A DNA stretch of 64,000 nt. Source: Orientia tsutsugamushi. GTDB taxonomy: Bacteria; Pseudomonadota; Alphaproteobacteria; Rickettsiales; Rickettsiaceae. Positions 18,263 to 27,758 of this stretch are shown here, piece by piece (positions within the stretch are counted from its first letter, which is position 1; each line of letters starts with the position of its first letter). The notes beneath the pieces were generated by a model, which was given only the letters and a program-made list of their open reading frames with translations, was not told where the DNA came from and searched no databases. The stretch is from positions 620,001-684,000 of the forward strand of contig NZ_LS398548.1 in the NCBI RefSeq assembly GCF_900327275.1, given 5' to 3'. The position numbers and the translations under genes were made by a program.

Positions 18263-18402
18263 CTTAGAGCAATCTACAATTGATAATGTTGCCCTAAAAC
18301 ATTTTTATTGTTACAAAATTATTATAAAATTATTTGCTTTTAAATAAAAAGCATACTATAGATTCACAATTTAATCAAATTATAAAATAAGTTATTATTT
18401 AA

Positions 18403-19154
18403 TTACTTCAATTTTAAATTTATGAATGTGGTGATAAATATGTCAGTAATGGTATTTAAATTTACACAAACAGCATTAATTAAATAAAATAAAAGTACCA
18501 ATTTAGTTAAAGGATTTTTCTTGCATTTTTTCTTTGGTAATTCAGAATTATTGTGAATTTTTTGTATACCTTGATATCCTGTATCAGTAATCGCTTTAAC
18601 CTTAGGATGAATAAGAATTTTGGATTTCTTAAATAATCTAAAGTCATGTTTTTTATCGTTAGAAAAATCTGTACATATTACTTGGCGTGTTTTATTGTCT
18701 ACCACTATTTGAGTTTTTAGTGTATGCCTTTTCTTCTTTCATGAATAATAGAATTTTTGTTTTTTTTAGGTCTTTCTATAGGACTCTCAGTAGCATCAAT
18801 CAAGACCACTTCATAATTCATATCACTCGTCATTAGAGCTTTGCGACCTAGAAGAACAAAGTTTGAGTGTTTAACTATGGTGTCTTCTACCCATTTTACA
18901 TCTTTATATGCCGAACTTTCACTAATCCCATAGTTCTGGCCTATATGGAAATAAGTGCGGTATTCTCTAAGATATTCTAAGACCATCAGCAACTGTTCCT
19001 CCAAATTGAGCTTATTTTTACACCCACCTTTTGATTTCTTAAGACCATCAGCTTGCCTCAAAATATCTACCATATTTGAGAATGTTCTCTTCCTTACTCC
19101 TGTTAATCAATGAAATTTTTCATCCTCTAACTCTTTAATCTGATCGAATTTCAT
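18403..19154 (-). pseudogene. IS5/IS427-type transposase, broken
   Basis: From the ATG at 19154, MKFDQIKELEDEKFH meets a stop, then KRTFSNMVDILRQADG continues through YGISESSAYKDVKWVE and VVLIDATESPIERPKKNK. At an A-rich site (agaagaaaagg) the frame must shift by one to read RHTLKTQIVVDNKTRQVICT and DTGYQGIQKIHNNSELPKKK, a split typical of IS427-group transposases. After KNPLTK similarity ends abruptly: the last 60 or so residues, including the tail present in the palindromic MITEs, are missing. The outer end (cttctttcgaaagtag, inverted, to 19217, then TA) resembles the MITE ends. Confidence 0.8.
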
Positions 19155-19409
19155 TATTACTTCAAATCAGATATTTATAACACCATTCTACATCATTGTC
19201 TACTTTCGAAAGAAGTCTAATGGATAATTCCATCTTCTCATATAACTTTCTTCTACTCTACTTTTTCCAGCTGAAGCCTTTTAATTGCTTTTTCAGATTT
19301 GGCTTTGATATATATTTTCCTTTTCGTGTTTTGTAATTCTATAGATGTTTTTATTATTCATCTTTATTTCCATGCTCTACAGACATTAAACTGCTTTATT
19401 GCTTATATA

Positions 19410-19450
19410 GCTAAACTACTATAAAACAATTATAATAAATTGTCATAAAA
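19410..19450. mobile_element. Solo IS630 end
   Basis: About 40 bases beginning tatagctaaactactataaa match the IS630 terminal repeat; the element ends there. The surrounding 19220-19588 contains no supported gene. Confidence 0.5.
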
Positions 19451-19588
19451 AAATTCATAGCCTGAGGTTAAAGTGTAAACCAGCTTTTTGATTTATGCTA
19501 TATAATATAACTCTTCTAACTCTTAAGTTATCACAATAAATTTTATTTTGTCTTTTTAAGCTGTTAATTTTGTGATTAATCCATTAAA

Positions 19589-21073
19589 TTATATGCATCT
19601 GTGACCTGAAGGCTGAGGATCTTTTTTCTTAGCTTCGCTTGTCTTATTTTGTTGAATTTTTGATAAATCTTCATTACTCAAATGCTTTAGTATATTGAAT
19701 TTGACTTCAGGTGGTATAGTACCCCAACCTACCTTGCTTTCGGTGGAATGTTCTCTAGGCTGTTCTTCACATATATCATCCATTGATTCAACTGCACCAT
19801 ATAGCAGCTGTTTTCTAGTACTTCCTGCATCTATATGTTCTTTGAGGGTACCGTAATATATAGGAAATTTTTCTTCACAACATTCATAAACTTTTTGAAC
19901 TGTAGGATCATTTATATATCTTGATAATTCATTATCATCTGTTGTATTAGCAAGAAAAGCACTCAACATACTTTTTTTGCCACCACCAACTTTTATGTTA
20001 TTTAGTTTTTCTAGTTCTTTTTCACACGCAAGCTTATACTCACTAAGAGTTGATGATTGTTGTATAAGTTGCTGATTTGTTAGACTGCCTGCTGAATTAG
20101 TCTTTTTATCACTAGAATATTCTAACTTGGTAATATGAGCAGTTAAAAATTCAGGAGTTCCTGTTTGCATATTGATGATCGAACTACATAAAATAGCATT
20201 ACTCAGCGGTGTACAACCTCTGCTATCATATGCATTAATATCAGCACCATACTTTAATAAAGCTTGAATAGCTGGTAAGGCACTATATATTTTTTCAGCA
20301 GCATGATGTAACGGAGTGCTACCGTTATTGTTTCGTGCATTAACATCAGCTCCATGATGTAATACAGCTTTTACAATGCTTTCATTTGGACCACGGCCTT
20401 GCGCAGCACAATGTAAAACACTGTTACCATGTTGACCTTTTAAATGCACGTTTGCACCACTTTCCAATAAACAAACAACAGTATGGAGGAATCCATTTCT
20501 TGCAGCACGATGCAAAGCAGTATCACCTGCATTATTTTGTGCATTAACATTGGCGCCATGATTTAACAATATCTCAGTCACCTCTAGGTGGTGAAAATGG
20601 TTTGCAGCGTAATGTAGAACTGTATTACCATTCTCATCTTGTAAATTAACGTTTGCACCATGAGTTAATAATGCTTGAGCAATTTTTAGTGATTCTGTAC
20701 TTAGCAAACTAGAAACATATTGGGAACTAACTAGTCTTGTTAATGCTAGGTGTAAAGGAGTACGACCCATGTTGTTTTGTACATCAACAATAGTTTTATT
20801 ATAACTTAACAGTATTTCAGTTATTTTTAAATTGTAACACTGAGCAGCTAAATGCAATGGTGTGTTTTGATTATTATCTTGCAGTGCAGCATCAGCATTA
20901 TGCTCTAATAGCATATTAATAATTTCTTCTTGTTTAGACTGAACTGATAAATGTAGAGGAGTTCTGCCATACATATCTTGCGAATTAACAATAGTAGGAT
21001 CTACATCTAAAATACGCTTTACAGCATTTACATCACCATGCTTAATAGCTAAACTCAAAGCAACAGTATTCAT
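19589..21073 (-). CDS. Ankyrin repeat protein with C-terminal F-box-like motif
   Basis: The 494-residue protein has about nine ankyrin repeats over residues 1-300 (GRTPLHLSVQSKQEE, NTPLHLAAQCYNLKI, NTVLHYAANHFHHLE, DTALHRAARNGFLHT, STPLHHAAEKIYSA and others, with GANVNAQN and GADVNARN loops). A helical linker follows, and the C-terminus carries GWGTIPPEVKFNILKHLSNE, the F-box-like motif also present at 5101-6108. Orientia proteins of this build are known type 1 secretion substrates that bind host SKP1 and alter host functions; that role is inferred here. An aagagg ribosome binding site lies nine bases before the ATG. It is intact and flanked by IS ends. Confidence 0.92.
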   Translation of the reverse strand: MNTVALSLAIKHGDVNAVKRILDVDPTIVNSQDMYGRTPLHLSVQSKQEEIINMLLEHNADAALQDNNQNTPLHLAAQCYNLKITEILLSYNKTIVDVQNNMGRTPLHLALTRLVSSQYVSSLLSTESLKIAQALLTHGANVNLQDENGNTVLHYAANHFHHLEVTEILLNHGANVNAQNNAGDTALHRAARNGFLHTVVCLLESGANVHLKGQHGNSVLHCAAQGRGPNESIVKAVLHHGADVNARNNNGSTPLHHAAEKIYSALPAIQALLKYGADINAYDSRGCTPLSNAILCSSIINMQTGTPEFLTAHITKLEYSSDKKTNSAGSLTNQQLIQQSSTLSEYKLACEKELEKLNNIKVGGGKKSMLSAFLANTTDDNELSRYINDPTVQKVYECCEEKFPIYYGTLKEHIDAGSTRKQLLYGAVESMDDICEEQPREHSTESKVGWGTIPPEVKFNILKHLSNEDLSKIQQNKTSEAKKKDPQPSGHRCI

Positions 21074-21192
21074 ATTGATTACCTCTTAATCTTAGTTAAT
21101 TAGCACTTTTCAATTTTAAATTGAGTTCAATATTATTTTAATTAATTAAACTATACAATTATTTTTTATTACCAAAGTTCGATATAAGGAGA

Positions 21193-21355
21193 ATATAGCT
21201 AAACTACTATAAAACAATTATAATAATAAGATGTAATGAAAAAGTAATTAGTATGACATATACTATAGATTTTGGAAAAAAGTGCCAGCATAAAAGAAAG
21301 CTAGAAAATTAATTTTGAAAAAGTATCAAAACGTTTTGAGATAGGAACAGAGTTT
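21193..21355 (+). mobile_element. IS630 5' end and transposase start
   Basis: The terminal repeat tatagctaaactactataaa at 21194 is followed by the transposase N-terminus (MTYTIDFGKK-like, then FEKVSKRFEIG). The copy breaks off exactly where the traC frame begins, so this element or a recombination at its edge removed the start of traC. Confidence 0.7.
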
Positions 21356-23521
21356 TTGCATCATCAAGCTCAAAAATCAGGCTCTGTAAAGGATGTAGTA
21401 TTGTTGATTTCAGTTACTATACCTAATTTAAATGCAAATATCGATGATATGATTCGCAGACGAGATGCTTTAAAAGATACGTTTAGGTCAATTGGATTAA
21501 GCACTGAAAATGTGAATGCACAGCAATTATTAAAGTTTCTGAGAGTAATATTTGGCTGGCCTGAAGAAGAACATTCAAATATTAACCAGTATGAAATATT
21601 GTCTGAACAAATTCTAAGTGGAGATTTCTCGTTATTTGAGAATGATGATTGTGTAAATGTAAATGATGATCAAATATTTATCAGTCTAGAAGCAAGAAAT
21701 AGGCCTGCAGAGTGGAAATTATCTGCTATGGATCTGTTTTTAGGCAATGAAATGCGTCGTGATGAATATATAAAATCAAATTTCCTGATTCATTTTGGTC
21801 TGCAAATTTTACCAAATCAAGCTATGGAAAGAACTGCTGCTATAACCAAAAGAGAGGCACTAGAAAGAAATATTAATGCAGGAATGGGCAAATTTTTTCC
21901 TGACATACAGCAAGAAGCTGCTGATTTAGCCGGTGTAGTGGCTGCTCTACAGAGCGGTGATAGAGTTGTTAATATTCACTTCAATGTTATCATGTTTGAT
22001 AAAACAAAGAAAGCTAAGCAATCTGCATCGGCTTTTTGTTCGATGTTAAGACGCAGTGGATGGTATTTTGTTCCATGCAAATATGATCATGTAGCCGTGT
22101 TATTAGCAGCCTTACCAATGCAGTTAGTCGAGCAAGGCCCAAAAGGTATATTGGGTCAAAAAACATCAGGAGTTGGAGTAGCGCTTTCTAGCTTAGGTAG
22201 AGGCATAAAAACTGTTTCTGTAGAGAGTAAAGTATTATTACCAATAATCGGTGAATGGAAAGGTGATTTAAGTTCTCCAGGTATGTTGCTAGCTGGAAGA
22301 CGAGGTCAAATAATGTACTGGTCTCCTTTTGGTGGAGCTTTATTACCTGCATTAAATAAGAATGCAGCAGCTCCAAATGAGAACTTTAACCTTTGTATAG
22401 CTGGAGTTCCAGGCTCTGGAAAATCTGTTTTCATGCAAGAATTAATGCTATCTGTTCTAGGAGTTGGTGGTAAAGTTTTTGTTCTTGATTACGGAAGATC
22501 GTTTAAGCGTACATGCTTGATTCTAGGTGGTAGATACATAGAATTCGACATGAAAAATCCTGTATCAATTAATCCATTTTCAGAGGTGCCAGAGGATGAC
22601 AGCGCAAAGTCTATAGAAGCTAGATCGGATTTTTTATCTAACTTTCCATCCATTTTAGCTACTATGGCTGCTCCACAGTATGGAACAAGCGATTTACAAC
22701 AACCAATGCTACAGAGGGCTTTGATATCAGTCTGGCAAAAAAAGGGAGCTAAAGCTGAAATTACCGATATTGCAGACTGGTTATCAAATAGAGAAGAATC
22801 ATATGCTAAAGAGCTTGGAAATATGCTCTTTCCTTTTACTAAAGATGGTCAACATGGAAGATTTTTTAGTGGTAAGGCGCAATTATCCTTGAATTCAGAC
22901 ATAGTAGTGATTGAAACAGATCATCTACGCTCTGTACCAGAGCTGTTAGCTGTGATTGTACAGATTATGATTGTTCATATTAATCAAACAATGGTTAAGG
23001 GAGATAGAAGTAGACCATTTTTAATTATGATAGATGAAGCTTGGAAGCTATTAGCTGGAAAGCGTTCAGGAGAGTTTATTGAAGAAGCAGGTCGAATAGC
23101 TCGAAAATATAATGGATCGATTGCTTTAGCTACTCAGCAACTCACGGATTACTTTCGTCAAGAGGGTTCTGCATCTGAAAAGGCGTTTGAGAACTCATCG
23201 CATAAGATAATTTTGAAGCAAAATTCTGAATCATTTAAGGCAATGCGAGCTAACCCTAAGCTTGCAGGCTTTGTAGATGAGGATTGGAAGCTGAATTTAC
23301 TGCAATCTGTTCATTCAAATCCTCCGTATTATAGTGAAATAGCTATTTACAGCCCTAATGTTTCAGGTGTTGTAGGCAGATTAATGATTGATCCATTTAC
23401 TCTGCTGTTAACTTCGACGAATGCTAGGGATTATCAAGCAATAGAAGACCATATGGCTAAAGGTATGAATGTTAGTGAAGCAATTAATTATGTGATAAGA
23501 GAACGGAAAATAATTCCATGA
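21356..23521 (+). CDS. traC: Type IV secretion ATPase TraC (F-type), N-terminally truncated
   Basis: TraC is the VirB4-like ATPase that powers pilus assembly in F-type conjugation. This 721-residue product has Walker A GVPGSGKSVF (about residue 350), Walker B FLIMIDEAWKLL (about 556) and the RIARKYNGSIALATQQ motif after it. Full-length TraC is usually over 800 residues; the N-terminus is replaced by an IS630 fragment and the first codons (TTG at 21356) come from the junction. It probably has no proper start signal, so function is doubtful. The stop overlaps the traW start by 4 bases. Confidence 0.88.
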   Translation: MHHQAQKSGSVKDVVLLISVTIPNLNANIDDMIRRRDALKDTFRSIGLSTENVNAQQLLKFLRVIFGWPEEEHSNINQYEILSEQILSGDFSLFENDDCVNVNDDQIFISLEARNRPAEWKLSAMDLFLGNEMRRDEYIKSNFLIHFGLQILPNQAMERTAAITKREALERNINAGMGKFFPDIQQEAADLAGVVAALQSGDRVVNIHFNVIMFDKTKKAKQSASAFCSMLRRSGWYFVPCKYDHVAVLLAALPMQLVEQGPKGILGQKTSGVGVALSSLGRGIKTVSVESKVLLPIIGEWKGDLSSPGMLLAGRRGQIMYWSPFGGALLPALNKNAAAPNENFNLCIAGVPGSGKSVFMQELMLSVLGVGGKVFVLDYGRSFKRTCLILGGRYIEFDMKNPVSINPFSEVPEDDSAKSIEARSDFLSNFPSILATMAAPQYGTSDLQQPMLQRALISVWQKKGAKAEITDIADWLSNREESYAKELGNMLFPFTKDGQHGRFFSGKAQLSLNSDIVVIETDHLRSVPELLAVIVQIMIVHINQTMVKGDRSRPFLIMIDEAWKLLAGKRSGEFIEEAGRIARKYNGSIALATQQLTDYFRQEGSASEKAFENSSHKIILKQNSESFKAMRANPKLAGFVDEDWKLNLLQSVHSNPPYYSEIAIYSPNVSGVVGRLMIDPFTLLLTSTNARDYQAIEDHMAKGMNVSEAINYVIRERKIIP

Positions 23522-24177
23522 AGCACGGAGTAGTAATTGGTATAGGCACATTCTTTGCTTTATTTGCTGTTGCTTATCAAGTAAGCGATACAATGGCTAA
23601 TTCATTAAATGCTGATATAGGTGTTGAGATTAAGGATTATGGTACTAGATGGCATGTTTTTCCAATCATTGAGGAATCATTACTAGAAGTGATTATGGCT
23701 AAACTTAATGCTGCATCAAAAAGTGGTTTGTTGAACCAAATTCAGCTGGAATTTCAGGAAAAAGTTAGACAAAAAATCATGAGACCAGTACCAGTTAAAA
23801 ATTTGACTAAAGCTACTGAAAATAAAACGCGAATATATGATTCTACCTACGTTCAAAAGAATGACATTAAGACAAAAAATGGTATAATAATAGTAAAGGG
23901 AGGAACTAAAATAAATCCTTTAGAGATAATAAATTGGGGTGAACCACTAATATTAATTGATGGAGATGATGAAGATCAGGTCGCTTGGGCAAAATCAAGA
24001 CCAGGAAAGATAGTGTTAGTTAATGGAAATCCTATTGAACTTAGCAATCTATTAGGCCGGCACGTATTCTTCGATCAATTGGGTTTTTTGAGTATGAAGT
24101 TTAAAATACAAGCTGCGCCAGCCATAATAGAACAACAAAATAACGTGCTTAAAATTAGCGAAGTAAGCACCCTATGA
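23518..24177 (+). CDS. traW: Conjugal transfer protein TraW (F-type)
   Basis: The 219-residue product has a hydrophobic N-terminus (signal peptide, GVVIGIGTFFALFAVAYQVS) and the TraW signature: IKDYGTRWHVFPIIEESLLE, then RPVPVKNLTKATENKTRIYD, then LILIDGDDEDQVAWA. TraW is a periplasmic protein for F-pilus assembly. It overlaps traC by ATGA, showing translational coupling in the original operon. It looks intact, though its neighbours are not. Confidence 0.9.
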   Translation: MKHGVVIGIGTFFALFAVAYQVSDTMANSLNADIGVEIKDYGTRWHVFPIIEESLLEVIMAKLNAASKSGLLNQIQLEFQEKVRQKIMRPVPVKNLTKATENKTRIYDSTYVQKNDIKTKNGIIIVKGGTKINPLEIINWGEPLILIDGDDEDQVAWAKSRPGKIVLVNGNPIELSNLLGRHVFFDQLGFLSMKFKIQAAPAIIEQQNNVLKISEVSTL

Positions 24178-24260
24178 AAAGCATGTAACGTACGATGGAG
24201 GTACGCTGTAAATAGTATAACTCAGTATACTAGTCGATTCAACTTAAAAGAAGGTTTTAT

Positions 24261-24464
24261 ATGAAAAGTTGGAAATTACAGCAATTAGAACAAGATCTAG
24301 TTAAAATAGTTAATAATACGCTACGAGGTGAAATACAAGAGATAGTAAATCCAGGTGGTGAAACTTTATATTTAGTGCCAGGTGTCAAAGATATAGAAAA
24401 TACTGCTAGCAAATTTCGAAAATATAAAAAAAAGGAAGTATACATAATCAAGAAAAGCTGGTAA
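24261..24464 (+). CDS. Small conserved-looking ORF between traW and traU
   Basis: A 67-residue basic protein (MKSWKLQQLEQDLVKIVNN, then NPGGETLYLVPGVKD, ending YKKKEVYIIKKSW) follows a good agaagg ribosome binding site and ends directly against the GTG of traU. There is no signal peptide. I do not recognise the family. Its position suggests an operon member, possibly a truncated tra accessory gene. Confidence 0.5.
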   Translation: MKSWKLQQLEQDLVKIVNNTLRGEIQEIVNPGGETLYLVPGVKDIENTASKFRKYKKKEVYIIKKSW

Positions 24465-25442
24465 GTGAAGGAACTGGTAATTTTGTTAGCGATAGTAATG
24501 TCTATAACAGCTAATAACTGTTATGCAGCTGCTGGGTGTGTTGGAAGATTTGTAAATTCTATAACAGATGTATGTTGGAAGTGCTTGTTTCCAATTACTA
24601 TAGCTGGATTTAAGGTAGTGAGTAGTTCAATGCCTGATACTAATGCTTCTGGTAGACTTATATGTCTTTGTCCTAAGCCAGGGATTCCAATACCTGTACC
24701 TGGTATTCCTGTTGGATTTTGGGAGCCAGTACGCCTTGTAGATGTTACAAAATCACCAATGTGTATGGTAAGTCTTGGAGGTTTGTCATTTGGAACTGCT
24801 ACTCAAAAAGGCATGAAAGATGAGGCTGAAGGAAGTGCTTTTTACCACATTCATTGGTATGTCTATCCCGTGATTTACTGGCTGGAAATTTTGCTTGATT
24901 TTATTTGTCTGGAAATGGCTGCAGTCGATATAGCATATTTAACAGAGTTTGATCCATTATGGAGCGATGATGCTAAATCTGCGATTTTAAATCCAGAAAC
25001 GCTGTTGTTTCAAAATGTAGCTGCTTATCAAGCATGTATAGCTGATTGCATGAGTTGTAGCGCTGGTTTATTAGCAAGCGATTATGCTTTTTGGTGTGCT
25101 GGATGTCAAGGAATGCTTTACCCTTTCACTGGAACAGCTGCAGCGCATAATGGTGGAGTTGGAACATCTGTATTAATGGTAAGTAAGTTTATGGCTAAAA
25201 TGCATAGGCAACTGATGTTATGGGGATATTATGGTTATAAAGGCCTATGTGGTAAGTATCCAATGCCTATTATCAAGAAAAGTCAGTATCGACTACAAAT
25301 GACTTATCCAATTCCAGAAACAAAATCCTGCAAGAGCATAGGTCAAACAGAAGCTATATGGCAAGCTGGTAGAGAATTTCCAGTTAATGGTGAAGATTTC
25401 GGTTACTTGATTTGGCGAAAAAGAGATTGCTGTTTGCTTTGA
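24465..25442 (+). CDS. traU: Conjugal transfer protein TraU (F-type)
   Basis: TraU is a periplasmic protein of F-type mating-pair formation and DNA transfer. The 325-residue protein begins at a GTG with a signal peptide (KELVILLAIVMSITANN) and is Cys-rich: CVGRFVNSITDVCWKCLFPI, CLCPKPGIPIPVPG, CMSCSAGLLASDYAFWCAGC. The family signature WEPVRLVDVTKSP and YHIHWYVYPVIYWLEIL are present. Length is normal and the frame intact. A damaged partial copy lies at 4316-4823. The trbC start follows 22 bases after it. Confidence 0.93.
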   Translation: MKELVILLAIVMSITANNCYAAAGCVGRFVNSITDVCWKCLFPITIAGFKVVSSSMPDTNASGRLICLCPKPGIPIPVPGIPVGFWEPVRLVDVTKSPMCMVSLGGLSFGTATQKGMKDEAEGSAFYHIHWYVYPVIYWLEILLDFICLEMAAVDIAYLTEFDPLWSDDAKSAILNPETLLFQNVAAYQACIADCMSCSAGLLASDYAFWCAGCQGMLYPFTGTAAAHNGGVGTSVLMVSKFMAKMHRQLMLWGYYGYKGLCGKYPMPIIKKSQYRLQMTYPIPETKSCKSIGQTEAIWQAGREFPVNGEDFGYLIWRKRDCCLL

Positions 25443-25464
25443 TTTATAAAGCTTGGAGAGGAAT

Positions 25465-25596
25465 ATGGTTATACGAGTAATGATGTTGATGGTTTTATTA
25501 TTTGTTAATAATGCTAATGCTTTTTTTTTGGACAAGCAAAAAACTTTTATTTTTGTCTCAACCTATAGAAAATCACACGTATTTAATGCAACATAA
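25465..25596 (+). pseudogene. trbC: trbC start, truncated
   Basis: After gagagga a short ORF encodes a signal peptide (MVIRVMMLMVLLFVNNANAF) and about 20 more residues before a stop. In F-type operons trbC follows traU and has such a signal peptide; its body and the next gene, traN, are absent, replaced by the TPR/Panacea block. The identification rests mainly on gene order. Confidence 0.5.
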
Positions 25597-25773
25597 TTTA
25601 TTATAACAGGTTGTAATAATAAAAAAAATAAAGAATATTAATAGAATTTCTGATAATATTTATTAATAAGACTGAAAAAAATATAAAAGAAGGATTAATT
25701 ATAACACCTCTAATTTAGTAATTATTTGGTGTTTAGTAGCTAATCAAAAATTTAAATGGTAATTAATAATCAT

Positions 25774-25884
25774 ATGAAATTTGTAAAATATATAATAGCT
25801 GTGTTATTAATACTGTTAAATACGACCATCGCATCAAAACGAAACAACAATCAACATGTTACATCAGAAATTAATGCAGGATAA
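25774..25884 (+). pseudogene. Detached signal-peptide-like leader before the TPR gene
   Basis: MKFVKYIIAVLLILLNTTIA is a good signal peptide, but its frame stops at 25884 and lies one base out of frame with the TPR gene that follows. A decayed equivalent precedes the second TPR gene near 56148. The ancestral protein may have been exported by this leader. Confidence 0.4.
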
Positions 25885-25888
25885 AGCA

Positions 25889-27082
25889 ATGTTAGCAGAA
25901 AAACATTTTAATGTTGGAATTTCATTTCTTAAGTTAAACAAATATCAAGAAGCAATAGAAAATTTTAATTTAGCTATTAAGTATAAACCTAATGATGCAG
26001 AAGCTTATGTTAATAAAGGATTTTGTTTAGGTGAATTAGAACAACATCAAGAAGAAATAGAAAACTACGATTTAGCTATTAAGTATAAACCTGATTATGC
26101 AGAAGCTTATTATAATAAAGGAGTTTGTTTAAATGAATTAAAACAGCTTCAAAAAGCGATAGAAAATTTTAATTTGGCTATTAAGTATAAACCTGATTAT
26201 GCAGAAGCTTATTATAATAAAGGAGTTTGTTTAAATGAATTAAAACAGCTTCAAAAAGCGATAGAAAATTTTAATTTGGCTATTAAGTATAAACCTGATT
26301 ATGCAGATGCTTATTATATGAAAGGAGTTTGTTTAAATGAATTAAAACAGCTTCAAAAAGCGATAGAAAATTTTAATTTGGCTATTAAGTATAAACCTGA
26401 TTATGCAGATGCTTATTATATGAAAGGAGTTTGTTTAAATGAATTAAAACAGCTTCAAAAAGCGATAGAAAATTATGATTTAGCTATTAAGTATAATCCT
26501 AATCATGAAGATGCTTATTATATGAAAGGAGTTTGTTTAGGCAAATTAAAACAATATAAAGAAGCAATAGAAAATTATGATTTAGCTATTAAATATAATC
26601 CTAATCATGCAGAATCTTATTATTATAAAGGAGTTTGTTTAGGCCAATTAGAACAATATAAAGAGGCAATGGGAAATTTTAATTTAGCTATTAAGTATAA
26701 TCCTAATCATGAAGATGCTTATTACAATAAAGGAATTTGTTTAAGTAAATTAGAACAATACAAAGAAGCAATAGAAAGTTTTGATTTAGCTATTAAGTAT
26801 AATCCTAATCATGTAGACGCTTATTGTAATAAAGGAGTTTGTTTAAGTAAATTAGAACAATATAAAAAAGCAATAGAAAGTTTTAATTTAGCTATTAAGT
26901 ATAAACCTAATCATTCATTTGCTTATTATATGAAAGGATTTTGTTTGTATAGATTAGGACAACACCAAGAAGCAATAGTAAATTTTGATTTAGCTATTAA
27001 ATATGATCCTAATAATGGAACATTATACAAGTTAATAAATATACTCAAACAAGAAATTGCAGGTATTAAAAAGCAATCTTGA
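25889..27082 (+). CDS. Tetratricopeptide repeat (TPR) protein
   Basis: About eleven 34-residue TPR units fill the protein, each like YYNKGVCLNELKQLQKAIEN followed by FNLAIKYKPDYAEA. The 102-bp units between about 26040 and 26470 are almost identical, so the gene has grown by recent tandem duplication. TPR domains bind protein partners; rickettsial examples are thought to act on host or membrane partners, but no effector domain or enzyme part is present. The ATG at 25889 follows aggataa and matches the start of the paralogue at 56239; an ATG at 25856 is in frame but less likely. It sits where trbC/traN should be. Confidence 0.9.
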   Translation: MLAEKHFNVGISFLKLNKYQEAIENFNLAIKYKPNDAEAYVNKGFCLGELEQHQEEIENYDLAIKYKPDYAEAYYNKGVCLNELKQLQKAIENFNLAIKYKPDYAEAYYNKGVCLNELKQLQKAIENFNLAIKYKPDYADAYYMKGVCLNELKQLQKAIENFNLAIKYKPDYADAYYMKGVCLNELKQLQKAIENYDLAIKYNPNHEDAYYMKGVCLGKLKQYKEAIENYDLAIKYNPNHAESYYYKGVCLGQLEQYKEAMGNFNLAIKYNPNHEDAYYNKGICLSKLEQYKEAIESFDLAIKYNPNHVDAYCNKGVCLSKLEQYKKAIESFNLAIKYKPNHSFAYYMKGFCLYRLGQHQEAIVNFDLAIKYDPNNGTLYKLINILKQEIAGIKKQS

Positions 27083-27185
27083 TTTTTAAATGATATCTGT
27101 AATAAGCAGGTATTATAAGGCATTATCATGATTTATTTGTGATACAAATTGTTATAAAATAGTCATAAGATATAATAATAAAATC

Positions 27186-27632
27186 ATGACTATACAACAA
27201 AAGGGTGAGTTATTGAGTTGTTTTGATGTTGCTAGCTATTTTCTAGTATTGGTTGATAGAGAAGCAGGAGATGTAATAACTCAATTGAAACTGCAAAATT
27301 TAGTGTATTTTGCACAAGGTGTGCATCTAGCTTTATTTGATAAGCCTCTTTTTAAAGAAGATATTGAAGCATGGGAAAATGGACCTGTAGTACGGCATTT
27401 ACGTTCTGTATTTGGCGGCTTTGAAGCTAATGCAATTCCTGCTCCAGGAGAAATAGATTTCAGTATTTATACTAATCAACAAAAAGAGTTAATTTATAAA
27501 ATATATTCTTCTTATGGTGAACATACAGCATCTTATTTGCGTGACTTAACACATTTGCATTCTATTTGGCAACAAGCCATTATACGCCCTAGCCGTGCGA
27601 TTACTAAAAAAAGAGATGAGAATATTTTTTAA
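27186..27632 (+). CDS. Panacea-domain protein (SocA/GepA-like), C-terminally frameshifted
   Basis: The 148 residues match the Panacea/DUF4065 domain: FDVASYFLVLVDREAGD, LKLQNLVYFAQGVHLALFDK, LFKEDIEAWENGPVVRHL. This domain is a chaperone-like antitoxin in several toxin-antitoxin systems and is called GepA in phage-related contexts. The frame ends in a six-T run at about 27625; with five T it would continue as KNHIKNIEDYLLPVSKKD to a stop at 27747, giving the expected C-terminus. No toxin gene adjoins: traF starts at 27759. It is therefore an orphan antitoxin-like gene, possibly rescued by slippage. Confidence 0.8.
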   Translation: MTIQQKGELLSCFDVASYFLVLVDREAGDVITQLKLQNLVYFAQGVHLALFDKPLFKEDIEAWENGPVVRHLRSVFGGFEANAIPAPGEIDFSIYTNQQKELIYKIYSSYGEHTASYLRDLTHLHSIWQQAIIRPSRAITKKRDENIF

Positions 27633-27758
27633 AAATCATATAAAAAATATTGAAGATTATCTTTTACCTGTTTCAAAAAAAGATACTGCAGAAATAGTAA
27701 ATGCTGAAGATCAATGGTGGATGAACTATGATAGTGGAGTTCCTTAGGATTGAGATCA

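Noticed and set aside
26040..27000. Regular 102-bp repeats that might look like a CRISPR array
   Set aside because: The units are in frame, encode 34-residue TPRs, and there are no unique spacers or cas genes. The 114-bp repeats at 41700-42260 were rejected for the same reason.
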